A DNA stretch of 64,000 nt from Paracoccaceae bacterium Fryx2 (GTDB taxonomy: Bacteria; Pseudomonadota; Alphaproteobacteria; Rhodobacterales; Rhodobacteraceae), in contig JAVSGI010000005.1 in assembly GCA_032334235.1 (NCBI GenBank), positions 496,001 through 560,000 on the forward strand, written 5' to 3'. The notes under the pieces are model-generated. The model had not been told where the DNA came from. It made no database searches and saw only the letters and a program-made list of their open reading frames with translations. The position numbers were made by a program, and so were the translations under genes. How positions within the stretch are numbered: position 1 is the stretch's first letter; each line of letters opens with the position of its first letter. Of this stretch, positions 51,283-61,524 are shown piece by piece.

Positions 51283-52131
51283 ATGGAAATCCTTTGGGAC
51301 AATCTGGATTCGGCGGCATGGCGGGGAACGACCCCGTTGCAGCAAAGCTGGGAATATGGGCAGGCAATGGCCGCGCTTGGCGCGGGCGTGCGCCGGGCGC
51401 AGGTGTTTCTTGACGGGCAAGAGGTGGCGCGGGCGCAGGTGCTGCACCGGCGCGGGCTTCGGCTGATCCTGCGCGGGCCGCTGTGGCTGGCATTACCTGA
51501 GCCACGGGCGCGCCGCGCCGTTCTGCGCCGTCTGGCCCGCCATGCCGCACCGACGATCGCCACACCGGCCGAGGCCGTGCCCGGCTTCGGCGTATTGCCG
51601 CTGATCACCCCGCGGCACCATGCCCTGTGGGATCTGACGCCCGACCCCGCCGCTCTGCGCGCGGGCCTGTCGGGCAAATGGCGCAACCGGCTGGTCCGGG
51701 CCGAGGCGCAGGTGGCGCCGCGCCGCGCCAACCCTGCCCGTGCGCTGGAACCGCTGCTTGCGGCCGAGGAGGCTCAGCGCGGCCAGCGCGGTTACCGCGC
51801 GCTGCCGCCCGCCTTTGCCCGGCTCTGGCCCGGGTCGCGGCAGGTATGGGAATGGCACAGTGCGGGCCGGATGCAGGCCGCGATGCTGATCCTGAGGCAT
51901 GGCACCTGGGCCAGCTACCACATCGGCTGGGCCGGCCCCGCCGCGCGGGCGGCATTCGCGCACGGGCCGATGCTGTGGCAGGCGGCCCTTGCGCTGCGGG
52001 CCGAGGGTGTGCGGACCTTCGATCTGGGCGATGTCAACGCCGAGGATGCGCCGGGGCTGGCGCATTTCAAGCTGGGCACCGGCGCGGCGCTGACCCCGCT
52101 GGGGCCAACCGCGCTGGTTCTGCCCGGCTGA
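51283..52131 (+). CDS. GNAT/FemAB-like acyltransferase domain protein
   Basis: A 282-residue soluble protein with a FemAB/BioF2-like double GNAT layout. Landmarks are TPLQQSWEYGQAMAALGAGV near the start, LSGKWRNRLVRAEAQ in the middle, MLILRHGTWASYHIGWAGP and RTFDLGDVNAEDAPGLAHFK near the end. Such proteins transfer amino-acyl or acyl groups; no substrate can be named. Start ATG at 51283. No clear operon partner: the upstream small gene is divergent and 437 bases without a gene follow. Confidence 0.7.
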   Translation: MEILWDNLDSAAWRGTTPLQQSWEYGQAMAALGAGVRRAQVFLDGQEVARAQVLHRRGLRLILRGPLWLALPEPRARRAVLRRLARHAAPTIATPAEAVPGFGVLPLITPRHHALWDLTPDPAALRAGLSGKWRNRLVRAEAQVAPRRANPARALEPLLAAEEAQRGQRGYRALPPAFARLWPGSRQVWEWHSAGRMQAAMLILRHGTWASYHIGWAGPAARAAFAHGPMLWQAALALRAEGVRTFDLGDVNAEDAPGLAHFKLGTGAALTPLGPTALVLPG

Positions 52132-52568
52132 GTGCACCCCCCGGGCAGGGAAGATGAAGCCGAGAAGAATCGGCAGCGCCTGCGCCGCGAGGATCGCGGT
52201 CGAGCCGGAATGGTCATGGGCGGGCGCGACCTCGACGAGGTCGCTCCCCCGCAACCTCCTCCCGCCGGGCGACGCCCGCTTTGCCGAACGTCGCGGTCCC
52301 GACCAAGGGCAGGTTCAGCCGCCCGGTTTCATGGCCCGGTTTCATGGCCCGGTTTCATGACTGTGCCCGCCCCTGCCGATTCTGCCGCTGCTGCCGGGGC
52401 AGGGTGGCCGGGCGGCGCGGGCGAGGGGCATCGAAATCGGCGCCTTGCCCGGTCAGTCTGGCATGAAACGGTGGCCCGCATGCGGCCGCTGGCACGTCTT
52501 GTGCCCGACGCGCCGCTTCCCCTTGACCGGGCGATGCGCTAGGCCGGGGCGTCCGACAGGAGGCCAAG
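52132..52568. other. Non-coding stretch with a triple 13-bp repeat
   Basis: No gene is recognised in these 437 bases. Open frames cross a tandem repeat whose unit is not a multiple of three and show no domain. The right end holds the ribosome binding site of the next gene (AGGAGG just before 52569). Confidence 0.55.
52321..52359. repeat. Three perfect copies of a 13-bp unit
   Basis: GCCCGGTTTCATG occurs three times head to tail without mismatch (52321-52333, 52334-52346, 52347-52359). Confidence 0.95.
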
Positions 52569-53546
52569 ATGACCCGACCGCCGATGTTTCCGCCACCGGA
52601 GTTTCCGCCGCGCCGCCTGGCCTTGTTCCAGCGTATGCCGCCTGCGGTGTTTCCGTCGATCCTGGGCCTGTCCGGCCTGGGCCTGGCGCTGCGCCGGGGC
52701 CTGGAGGCGCTGGACCTGCCCGCAGCCCCGGCCGAGGCGCTGCTCGGGGCGGTCTTCCTGCTCTGGGCCTTTGCGGTGGTGGGTTATGCGGTCAAGACCG
52801 CGCGGCGGCCGGGCGTGGTGGCGGAAGATCTGCGCATCCTGCCCGGCCGGGCGGGCCTTGCGTCGATGACGCTGGGGCTGCTGCTGCTGGCGGCGGTGCT
52901 GGAGCCCTATGCGCCGGGTGCGGCACGGGCGGCGCTGTTCCTCGGGCTGGCGCTGCACGCAGGGCTGGCCGGGTTGATCCTGCGCCAGATCCTGACCGCC
53001 CCGCAGGGTGGACGCGACGTGACGCCGGTATGGCACCTGAGCTTCGTGGGCTTCATCATCGGCGGGCTCGCGGCCTTTCCGCTGGGGCTGCCGGGCCTCG
53101 GAAACGCACTGCTCTGGGGCACGATTCCGGTGGCGATGGCGGTCTGGGGCATCAGCCTCGTGCAGCTCCTGCGCCGCATTCCGCCCGCGCCTCTGCGCCC
53201 CTTGCTGGCGATCCACCTCGCCCCCGCCAGCCTGTTCGGCACCGTGGCGGCTCTTGCCGGGCTGCCGGTGCTGGCGGCGGGATTCGCCGTGCTTGGCGCG
53301 ACGATCCTGCTGGCGCTGCTGGCGGCGGGGCGCTGGATCACGGCCTCGGGGTTCAGCCCGCTCTGGGGGGCCTTCACCTTTCCGCTGGCGGCCTATGCCG
53401 GAAGCCTGTTCGCGCAGGGCTTCGATCTGCCGGGGATCGTGGTGCTGATGGCGGCACTGGCGCTGGTGCCCTGGGTGGCGATCAAGGTGCTGAAATCCTG
53501 GGCCAAGGGCGAACTGGCGGTCAAGACAAACGCCGCCCTCGCCTGA
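52569..53546 (+). CDS. TDT-family (TehA/C4-dicarboxylate-type) transporter
   Basis: A 325-residue membrane protein with about ten helices. The opening FQRMPPAVFPSILGLSGLGLAL is the first-helix pattern of TehA-like members of the tellurite-resistance/dicarboxylate transporter family (also related to plant SLAC1 anion channels). Helix pairs continue to residue ~300, and a short basic tail ends the protein. The transported ion is unknown; tellurite resistance should not be assumed. AGGAGG precedes the ATG. Confidence 0.82.
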   Translation: MTRPPMFPPPEFPPRRLALFQRMPPAVFPSILGLSGLGLALRRGLEALDLPAAPAEALLGAVFLLWAFAVVGYAVKTARRPGVVAEDLRILPGRAGLASMTLGLLLLAAVLEPYAPGAARAALFLGLALHAGLAGLILRQILTAPQGGRDVTPVWHLSFVGFIIGGLAAFPLGLPGLGNALLWGTIPVAMAVWGISLVQLLRRIPPAPLRPLLAIHLAPASLFGTVAALAGLPVLAAGFAVLGATILLALLAAGRWITASGFSPLWGAFTFPLAAYAGSLFAQGFDLPGIVVLMAALALVPWVAIKVLKSWAKGELAVKTNAALA

Positions 53547-53550
53547 CTTT

Positions 53551-53586
53551 CTTCTGTTCCCAAATATCCCCGCCGGAGGCTCCGCC
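53551..53586. repeat. Convergent-gap motif, copy D
   Basis: CTTCTGTTCCCAAATATCCC then CGCCGGAGGCTCCGCC. It is nearly identical to copy C and lies between the convergent stops of the TDT transporter and the glutamine amidotransferase genes. Confidence 0.65.
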
Positions 53587-53606
53587 ACCCACCACAGGCA
53601 CCACCC

Positions 53607-54305
53607 TCACCGTATCAGACCAACCCAGCCCCGCGCGATGGCAAGCCCGGCCGCATCGGCCTCGGCCCCCAGGGTGGCGGCCAGCGCAGGGCGCGCGTTC
53701 TGCCAGCCGGGGTGCATCCTCTCTGCCAGGCCCGAGAACTCGCGCGACCAGTCGGCCACGATGGCGCGGTTGGCCTCGAAATGGAACTGGGTGCCATAGG
53801 TCGCGCGGCCGACGCGGAACCCCTGCTGCGCCGCGGCGGACGACTGCGCCAGGTGCACCGCGCCTTCGGGCAGGGTGAAGGTGTCGGAATGCCACTGGAA
53901 GATCGGAAAGGCGGCGGGCAGCGCCGACAGCACCGGGTCGGCCCGCCCCTGATCGGTCAGCACCACGGCGGTCCAGCCGAATTCTGGCGCGGCCCCCAGC
54001 AGGTTCCGCCCGCCGAACGCCCGCGCCAGCAGCTGGCAGCCAAGGCAGATGCCCAGCACGGCCCGGTCCAGATCCGACGCTGCCCGCATCACCCGCGCGA
54101 GGTCCGGCAGATAGGGGTGGATGCGGTCGTCGAGCGCGCTCTGCTCGCCGCCGAACACTACTAGCGCGTCATGGGCACCCGGTTCGGGCAGACCGTCTCC
54201 CGCATAGGGGCGGAAAACGTCGATCCGCGCACCGGCCTCGTGCAGCGCCACCCCGACCTGGCCGTGATGGGTGACAATGGTATTCTCGACAATCGCCACC
54301 CGCAT
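53607..54305 (-). CDS. Class I glutamine amidotransferase domain protein
   Basis: A 232-residue stand-alone GATase. The nucleophile elbow is GICLGCQLLARAFGG, and the catalytic His-Glu pair lies in TYGTQFHFEAN. It resembles the GMP-synthase-like amidotransferases encoded without a synthetase domain; some such proteins hydrolyse gamma-glutamyl compounds. guaB is its divergent neighbour, but that alone does not make it GuaA. AAGGGGGAG lies just before the ATG at 54305. Confidence 0.85.
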   Translation of the reverse strand: MRVAIVENTIVTHHGQVGVALHEAGARIDVFRPYAGDGLPEPGAHDALVVFGGEQSALDDRIHPYLPDLARVMRAASDLDRAVLGICLGCQLLARAFGGRNLLGAAPEFGWTAVVLTDQGRADPVLSALPAAFPIFQWHSDTFTLPEGAVHLAQSSAAAQQGFRVGRATYGTQFHFEANRAIVADWSREFSGLAERMHPGWQNARPALAATLGAEADAAGLAIARGWVGLIR

Positions 54306-54421
54306 CGCGGTCTCCCCCTTTTGCAGCCTCAGGTCACCACGCCGCGGCAACCACCGCAAGCCCCCGGATTCCCGCTTGCCTTCCCCCGGGGTCCGTGAAA
54401 CAGGGAACCGCCAAACGATGA

Positions 54422-55888
<1,467 letters not shown>

Positions 55889-55937
55889 TTATGTCAATGG
55901 TTTGCCAGACATTGCTTATGTATCGCATGAGGATCGC

Positions 55938-57101
55938 TTGACCCCCGCCGCGCGGCTTTCCGCGGCAATGGCCGTGCTGGACCGCGTGCTTTCGGGGGCG
56001 CCCGCCGAACAGGCCCTGACCAACTGGGGCCGGGGCAGCCGCTATGCCGGATCGGGCGACAGACATGCGGTCCGCGATCTGGTCTATGACGCGCTGCGCT
56101 GTCGACGTTCCTTTGCCGCGCTGGGGCGGGCCGAGACCGGGCGGGGGCTGATCCTCGGCGGTCTGCGCGCCGCCGGAACCGATGTCGAGGGCCTGTTCAC
56201 CGGCGAGGGCCATGCGCCCGCCCCCCTGACTGCGGCCGAGTCCGCCTCGGCCGACCCGTTGCCCGAACTGGTGGCGCTCGATTGCCCCGACTGGCTCGCG
56301 CCTGCGCTTCGCGCGTCCCTCGGGGCCGATTTTGCCGCCGTCATGGCGGCGCTGCGGCATCGCGCTCCGGTCTTCCTGCGGGTCAATGCCGCGCATGGTT
56401 CCCGTAACGAAGCCGCCATGGCACTTGCCGCCGAAGCCATCGCGACCCGCCCGCATCCCCTTGCGAAGAGTGCGCTGGAAGTCAACGGAAACGCGCGCAA
56501 AATCCAGAAATCTGCCGCCTATCTCTCCGGTCTGGTGGAACTGCAGGATGCGGCATCCCAGGCGATCGTCGAGGCGCTGCCGCTGGTGGAGGGCCAGCGC
56601 GTGCTCGACTATTGCGCGGGGGGTGGCGGCAAGACGCTGGCGATGGGCGCGCGCGCGGCACTGACCCTGTTCGCCCATGATGCCGACCCCGGCCGGATGC
56701 GCGACCTGCCTGCCCGCGCTGCCCGGGCCGGTCTGCGTCCGCAGATCCTGACGGCGGCGGAAATGGCGCAGCAGGCCCCCTTCGATCTTGTGCTGGCCGA
56801 TGTGCCCTGCTCCGGTTCCGGCAGCTGGCGGCGCGCGCCCGAGGCCAAATGGGCCCTGACCTTCGAGCGTCTGGCCGCGCTGTGCGAGACGCAGGCCCGC
56901 GTCCTCGACCAGGTGGCCGGTCTTGTCGCACCGCAGGGGCATCTGGCCTATGCCACCTGTTCGCTGCTCGATGCCGAGAATGCCGACCAGATCGCCGCGT
57001 TTCTGGCACGCAATCCGGGTTGGCGGCAGTCCAGCGTCTTGCGCCTGACTCCGCTTGATGGCGGCGACGGTTTTTTCCTGTCGATCTTGACGCGAATTTA
57101 A
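55938..57101 (+). CDS. RsmB/NOP-family RNA (cytosine-5) methyltransferase
   Basis: A ~387-residue SAM-dependent m5C methyltransferase. SAM motif I reads VLDYCAGGGGKTLAMG; the motif IV cysteine is in LADVPCSGSGSWRR and the motif VI nucleophile in AYATCSLLDAEN. An N-terminal NusB-like region (residues ~1-80) supports an RsmB-type rRNA enzyme. The start chosen is the TTG at 55938, with TGAGGA six bases upstream; a TTG at 55902 in the same frame has no ribosome binding site. Confidence 0.88.
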   Translation: MTPAARLSAAMAVLDRVLSGAPAEQALTNWGRGSRYAGSGDRHAVRDLVYDALRCRRSFAALGRAETGRGLILGGLRAAGTDVEGLFTGEGHAPAPLTAAESASADPLPELVALDCPDWLAPALRASLGADFAAVMAALRHRAPVFLRVNAAHGSRNEAAMALAAEAIATRPHPLAKSALEVNGNARKIQKSAAYLSGLVELQDAASQAIVEALPLVEGQRVLDYCAGGGGKTLAMGARAALTLFAHDADPGRMRDLPARAARAGLRPQILTAAEMAQQAPFDLVLADVPCSGSGSWRRAPEAKWALTFERLAALCETQARVLDQVAGLVAPQGHLAYATCSLLDAENADQIAAFLARNPGWRQSSVLRLTPLDGGDGFFLSILTRI

Positions 57102-57140
57102 TCGGATAATACACAATCTTCAGCTGTATTCGCGATGTGA

Positions 57141-57156
57141 TTAAGGCGCGATTAAC
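57141..57156 (+). promoter_or_regulatory. CtrA box upstream of cckA
   Basis: TTAAGGCGCGATTAAC is a perfect match to the full CtrA site TTAA-N7-TTAA(C). It lies 51 bases before the chosen cckA start codon. Confidence 0.75.
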
Positions 57157-57161
57157 GATTT

Positions 57162-57203
57162 CCCCTCCGTATGGAGCCTGAAGCGAATCCTGAACGGAGG
57201 GGG
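57162..57203 (+). promoter_or_regulatory. Stem that would mask the cckA ribosome binding site
   Basis: CCCCTCCGT (57162-57170) is the exact complement of ACGGAGGGG (57194-57202), which contains the Shine-Dalgarno of cckA. The 9-bp stem with a 23-base loop could form if transcription starts upstream of 57162. Confidence 0.55.
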
Positions 57204-57206
57204 AAC

Positions 57207-59513
57207 GTGGTGAAAGCTGACTCACAGGCGTCCAACCTGCTCGGCACGGCGCGGGCGCTGTCACCCCGGGTCTGGCCCCTGCTGGCGGTGGCGATCGGCT
57301 GTTTCATCATCGGCCTGCTGGCCCCCGACCCGCAACTGAAACGGACGGCCGCGGTCGCCGGGGTGACCTTTGCGGTGCTGGTGGTGCTGATCCGCAGCGT
57401 CGTGACGTTCGAGGCGTTGCGCGAACGACAGGTCGAACGGCGGCTGGGGGTGCTGATGGGCCAGGATGCGGCCCCGTGCTTCACGACCGACCTCGTGGGG
57501 CAGATCGGCTTTCAGAACAGGTCGGCGCAGGACCGTTTTGGCGCGCAGGACGGGGCGACGCTGGTTTCGGCCCTGCATGACCATTTCGCCAGCCCGTCCT
57601 CTGTGCTGTACCGGCTGCAAAGCCGTGCCTCCAACCTCGGCTCGGCGCGCGAGGATGTGGTGACGCGGCGCGGCCATACCCGCCTGTCGGTGCACCGCAT
57701 CGGGCCGACCCGGTTCCTGTGGCGGCTGGAGGAATTTCTGGATCGGGCGGGGGCCGGGCGCGGTGCCGAAACGCTCAGCCTGCCGATGATGATCGCCAAC
57801 AAGTCGGGCGTTGTGCTGTTCACCAACGAATCGATGCGCCGATTGCTCGGGGCGCGGCCGAAGCGGCTTGACCGGGTGTTCGTGGATCAGGTGCTGCGCT
57901 CGGGCGAAGAGGTCGAGGTGACCTCGGTTGACGGCCCGGTGCGTGCCATTCTGGCCGAGATCGAAGGTGCCGGGGAACGGCGCGAGATCTACCTGATGCC
58001 GGTGCCCAACCGGCCCGACGGCGACACGGTGCTGGCCGATTTCGAACATGTGCCCGTGGCGCTGATGAAGTTCGGCGGCGACGGCAGCCTGCGTGCGGCC
58101 AACCGCGCCGCGCGCGATCTTCTCGGGCTGGACCAGGGCGCCGCCGTCACCTTTCCCGATCTGTTCGAAGGGCTGGGCCGGTCGGTGACCGACTGGCTGT
58201 CCGATGTCGCCGCCGAGCGGGTGCCGGGCGGGTCAGAGGTGTTGCGGATGCGGCGCTCGGAGCCGGATGTCTTCGTCCAGATCACCCTGCGGCGGATCGT
58301 CGAGATGGGGCGGCCCTGTGCGCTGGCGGTGCTGAACGATGCGACGGCGCTGAAGACGCTGGAAGCGCAGTTCGTGCAAAGCCAGAAGATGCAGGCGATC
58401 GGCCAGCTGGCCGGCGGGATCGCCCATGATTTCAACAACCTGCTGACCGCGATTTCCGGGCATTGCGACCTCTTGCTGCTGCGCCACGACCGGGGCGACC
58501 CGGAGTATGCCGACCTCGTGCAGATTCACCAGAACGCCAACCGGGCCGCGAGCCTGGTCGGCCAGTTGCTTGCGTTTTCGCGCAAGCAGACGCTGAAGCC
58601 CGAACGGATCGACCTGCAGGAGGTGCTGTCAGACCTGACGCATCTTCTCAACCGCCTCGTCGGCGAACGGGTATCGCTGCGCCTGGCACATGCGCCCGAT
58701 CTTGGCCCGATCCGTGCCGACAAGCGGCAACTGGAACAGGTGCTGATGAACCTGGTCGTCAACGCCCGTGACGCGATGCCGGAGGGGGGCACCATCCGGA
58801 TCGAGACCGAGGCGCTCACGCTGCGCGAGGAACTGCGCCGCGACCGGGCGGTGGTCCCGGCCGGAGCCTACGCGGTGATCCGGGTGCTGGACACCGGCTG
58901 CGGCATCCCGCCGGAACGGTTGCAGAAGATCTTCGAGCCGTTCTTCACCACCAAGCGCACCGGCGAGGGCACCGGGCTCGGCCTTTCCACCGCCTATGGC
59001 ATCGTCAAGCAATCGGGCGGCTTCATCTTCGTCGACAGCGAACCCGGCCTCGGCACGGTGTTCCACCTCTACTTCCCGATCAACGACCGGCCTGCGGAAG
59101 ACGAGGCGCGCCCGCCCGCAGAGGCCCGCCCGATCGTGGTCAAGCAGGGCGAGGGCGTCGTGCTGCTGGTCGAGGACGAGGCGCCGGTGCGGGCTTTCGC
59201 GTCCCGCGCCTTGCGGCTGCGCGGCTATACGGTGCTCGAGGCGGAAAGCGCCGAAGAGGCGCTGAAAACCCTGGAAGACCCGTCGCTGGCGGTCGACATC
59301 TTCGTGACCGACGTGGTGATGCCGGGCATGGACGGCCCAAGCTGGGTGCGCCGCGCGCTGGAGGACCGGCCGAACGTTCGGGTGATCTTCGTCTCCGGCT
59401 ATGCCGAGGAATGCCTGTCCGATCAGCAGGCGCGCATCCCGAATTCGGTCTTCCTGCCCAAGCCCTTCTCGCTGACCGACCTGACCGAAACGGTCCAGGG
59501 CCAGATGCACTGA
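57207..59513 (+). CDS. cckA: Hybrid histidine kinase CckA (CtrA phosphorelay)
   Basis: A ~768-residue membrane kinase. Two N-terminal helices (WPLLAVAIGCFIIGLLAP and AAVAGVTFAVLVVLI) precede two PAS-like regions (residues ~95-225 and ~265-375). The H-box is QLAGGIAHDFNNLLTAISGH (His407), HATPase boxes DTGCGIPPERL and GTGLGLSTAYGIV, and the receiver has Asp702 in VTDVVMPGMDG. The IAHDFNNLLTAI and SRKQTLKPE segments are characteristic of CckA, which phosphorylates ChpT and through it CtrA. The GTG at 57207 has GGAGGGGG upstream; the ATG at 57171 has none, although it is the longer form (780 residues). Confidence 0.93.
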   Translation: MVKADSQASNLLGTARALSPRVWPLLAVAIGCFIIGLLAPDPQLKRTAAVAGVTFAVLVVLIRSVVTFEALRERQVERRLGVLMGQDAAPCFTTDLVGQIGFQNRSAQDRFGAQDGATLVSALHDHFASPSSVLYRLQSRASNLGSAREDVVTRRGHTRLSVHRIGPTRFLWRLEEFLDRAGAGRGAETLSLPMMIANKSGVVLFTNESMRRLLGARPKRLDRVFVDQVLRSGEEVEVTSVDGPVRAILAEIEGAGERREIYLMPVPNRPDGDTVLADFEHVPVALMKFGGDGSLRAANRAARDLLGLDQGAAVTFPDLFEGLGRSVTDWLSDVAAERVPGGSEVLRMRRSEPDVFVQITLRRIVEMGRPCALAVLNDATALKTLEAQFVQSQKMQAIGQLAGGIAHDFNNLLTAISGHCDLLLLRHDRGDPEYADLVQIHQNANRAASLVGQLLAFSRKQTLKPERIDLQEVLSDLTHLLNRLVGERVSLRLAHAPDLGPIRADKRQLEQVLMNLVVNARDAMPEGGTIRIETEALTLREELRRDRAVVPAGAYAVIRVLDTGCGIPPERLQKIFEPFFTTKRTGEGTGLGLSTAYGIVKQSGGFIFVDSEPGLGTVFHLYFPINDRPAEDEARPPAEARPIVVKQGEGVVLLVEDEAPVRAFASRALRLRGYTVLEAESAEEALKTLEDPSLAVDIFVTDVVMPGMDGPSWVRRALEDRPNVRVIFVSGYAEECLSDQQARIPNSVFLPKPFSLTDLTETVQGQMH

Positions 59514-59519
59514 CCGCGG

Positions 59520-60116
59520 TCAGCCGTCGCCCAGCGTTTCGTAAAGCTCGAAGTCCCGGGCGGCGGTGCGGCGGAGCAGGGCCTCCGTCGCGGGCGACAG
59601 GTCCATCGCCGCCTTGGGCGAGACATTCAGTTGCGGCAGGATGATCTCGCACCCCAGCCGGTCCTCGAGAAAGTCGATGAAGGTTTCGATCTGGTCGTAG
59701 CGGAACAGCCGGTCAACGCCCTTGCCGTTCTTCGATTGCAGGAATCGCGCCTGCGAGCCGACGGCGGCATATTCCGGCTGCGGATCGGCGCAATAGCCCG
59801 TCACGAACTGATCGAAGCTGAGCCCGACCGTGCTCTTGTGCGGCTCTGTCACGTCCTCGCGCTGGCGATAGCGATACCAGCTGCCCAGCCAGTCGCGCGG
59901 CTCGCGCATCAAGGCCACCACGGTGAAGGGATGGCCCGAGGCAACCTCGAAATAGGGGCCGAGAAAGCGATGGAACCGTTGCGCCGTGGTATGCTTGAGC
60001 ACCGGCGGGCGCTGAACCACCACGGCCGCCAGCGATTCGAGCGCTGCCTCGATCGCGGTCGATCCCGTTTTCGGCGTGGCAAGAAAAGCCAGCCTCTGAT
60101 CCCAAAACACCAGCAT
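59520..60116 (-). CDS. Sulfotransferase-family protein
   Basis: A ~198-residue protein. The PAPS-binding loop is FLATPKTGSTAIEAAL (residues ~11-26), and the 3'-phosphate region MREPRDWLGSWYRYR (residues ~80-95) fits sulfotransferases. Short sulfotransferase-like proteins of this kind are frequent in Rhodobacteraceae; their acceptors are unknown. The ATG at 60116 (LVFWDQRLAFLATPKTG) has AAAGGGA upstream; the frame reaches further back without support. It converges tightly on cckA (6-base gap) and is divergent from recA. Confidence 0.78.
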   Translation of the reverse strand: MLVFWDQRLAFLATPKTGSTAIEAALESLAAVVVQRPPVLKHTTAQRFHRFLGPYFEVASGHPFTVVALMREPRDWLGSWYRYRQREDVTEPHKSTVGLSFDQFVTGYCADPQPEYAAVGSQARFLQSKNGKGVDRLFRYDQIETFIDFLEDRLGCEIILPQLNVSPKAAMDLSPATEALLRRTAARDFELYETLGDG

Positions 60117-60211
60117 CTTCGTCCCTTTTTTTCGTCCGGGGTCCATAAATCGCCCGGTTCGTAAACTATCCCTTAACGCTTTTGAGAAAAAGCTGATTTT
60201 ACGAAAACCGG

Positions 60212-60240
60212 TTGAAATGTTCTGGTTTTGGCCCCATAAC
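60212..60240 (+). promoter_or_regulatory. recA promoter
   Basis: -35 TTGAAA (60212-60217) and -10 CATAAC (60235-60240) are 17 bases apart and sit just upstream of the SOS box. Confidence 0.6.
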
Positions 60241-60245
60241 GGCAG

Positions 60246-60260
60246 GAACAAGACAAGAAC
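60246..60260 (+). promoter_or_regulatory. LexA (SOS) box of recA, alphaproteobacterial type
   Basis: GAACAAGACAAGAAC fits the alphaproteobacterial consensus GAAC-N7-GAAC (equivalently GTTC-N7-GTTC) exactly and lies where the transcript of the promoter above would start. Confidence 0.88.
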
Positions 60261-60309
60261 ACAGGCATGGATTGCTGCCCGCGTGCGGCTGTGAAATAAG
60301 GATCAGGCA

Positions 60310-61383
60310 ATGGCGACTGCGAACCTCCTCGACTTGAACGGAAAGCGCGAAATGGACAAGGCAAAGGCGCTGGAAAGCGCGCTGGCACAGATCGAAAGGC
60401 AGTTCGGCAAGGGGTCGATCATGCGGCTGGGCGCTGACAGCCCGGCGATGGACATCGAGGCGACCTCGACCGGTTCGCTGGGTCTTGATATCGCGCTTGG
60501 GATCGGCGGCCTTCCCAAGGGCCGGATCATCGAGATCTACGGCCCCGAAAGTTCCGGCAAGACCACGCTGACACTGCATGTCGTTGCAGAGGAACAGAAA
60601 AAAGGCGGCGTCTGCGCCTTTGTCGATGCCGAGCACGCGCTCGATCCGCAATATGCCAAGAAGCTGGGCGTCAATCTGGACGACCTGCTGATCAGCCAGC
60701 CCGACACGGGCGAGCAGGCGCTGGAAATCGTCGACACGCTGGTGCGCTCGGGCGCGGTCAGCCTCGTGGTGATCGACTCGGTGGCGGCGCTGACGCCCAA
60801 GTCGGAAATCGAAGGCGACATGGGCGACATGCAGATGGGCGCCCAGGCCCGTCTGATGAGCCAGGCCATGCGCAAGCTGACTGCGAGCATCGGCCGCAGC
60901 AATTGCATGGTGATCTTCATCAACCAGATCCGGATGAAGATCGGCGTCATGTTCGGTAGCCCTGAAACCACCACGGGCGGCAATGCGCTGAAATTCTATG
61001 CCTCGGTCCGGCTCGACATCCGCCGCATCGGGTCGATCAAGGACCGGGACGAGGTCGTCGGCAACTCGACCCGGGTGAAGGTCGTCAAGAACAAGGTGGC
61101 GCCGCCCTTCAAGCAGGTCGAATTCGACATCCTTTATGGCGAAGGCATCTCGAAGGTGGGCGAACTGGTCGATCTTGGGGTCAAGGCGGGCGTGGTCGAG
61201 AAATCGGGCTCGTGGTATTCCTACGGCGACGAGCGGATCGGGCAGGGGCGCGAGAACGCCAAGACCTTCCTGCGGTCCAACCCGGCGGTTGCGCAGGCGA
61301 TCGAAGACAAGATCCGCGCGGCGAACGGGCTGGATTTCCACATGTCCGAAGGCGGGGCGAGCGAAGATCTGGTCGACATGTAA
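60310..61383 (+). CDS. recA: Recombinase RecA
   Basis: A 357-residue RecA. Walker A is [15 protein letters not shown], Walker [13 protein letters not shown], and the DNA-binding loops follow ([20 protein letters not shown]). The C-terminus is acidic ([12 protein letters not shown]), as usual. It drives homologous recombination and LexA self-cleavage, and its own SOS box closes the loop. alaS follows 141 bases later on the same strand. Confidence 0.98.
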   Translation: MATANLLDLNGKREMDKAKALESALAQIERQFGKGSIMRLGADSPAMDIEATSTGSLGLDIALGIGGLPKGRIIEIYGPESSGKTTLTLHVVAEEQKKGGVCAFVDAEHALDPQYAKKLGVNLDDLLISQPDTGEQALEIVDTLVRSGAVSLVVIDSVAALTPKSEIEGDMGDMQMGAQARLMSQAMRKLTASIGRSNCMVIFINQIRMKIGVMFGSPETTTGGNALKFYASVRLDIRRIGSIKDRDEVVGNSTRVKVVKNKVAPPFKQVEFDILYGEGISKVGELVDLGVKAGVVEKSGSWYSYGDERIGQGRENAKTFLRSNPAVAQAIEDKIRAANGLDFHMSEGGASEDLVDM

Positions 61384-61524
61384 CGGCGTGCAGGCACGGG
61401 GTCGGGCACCCCGCGGCCCGGCCCTTTTCATGCCGCGGCACGGGTGATGGTGGACAGGCCCTGCCCGGGGGGCTAAACGGGGCGTCACATGACCGCCATC
61501 CGCCTGACAGAGGGCCCTTGATCC

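Noticed and set aside
52132-52542. Plus-strand frame of 136 codons before the TDT transporter
   Set aside because: It crosses a 13-bp tandem repeat in changing frames, starts right at the preceding stop and shows no domain.
52569-53546. Calling the TDT transporter a tellurite-resistance gene
   Set aside because: Family membership alone does not show tellurite transport, and no partner tehB is present.
61384-61524. recA terminator candidate (CGGGGT/ACCCCG, then TTTT further on) and possible alaS leader
   Set aside because: The stem is short and the T-run is 11 bases away; no T-box or other leader structure was recognised.
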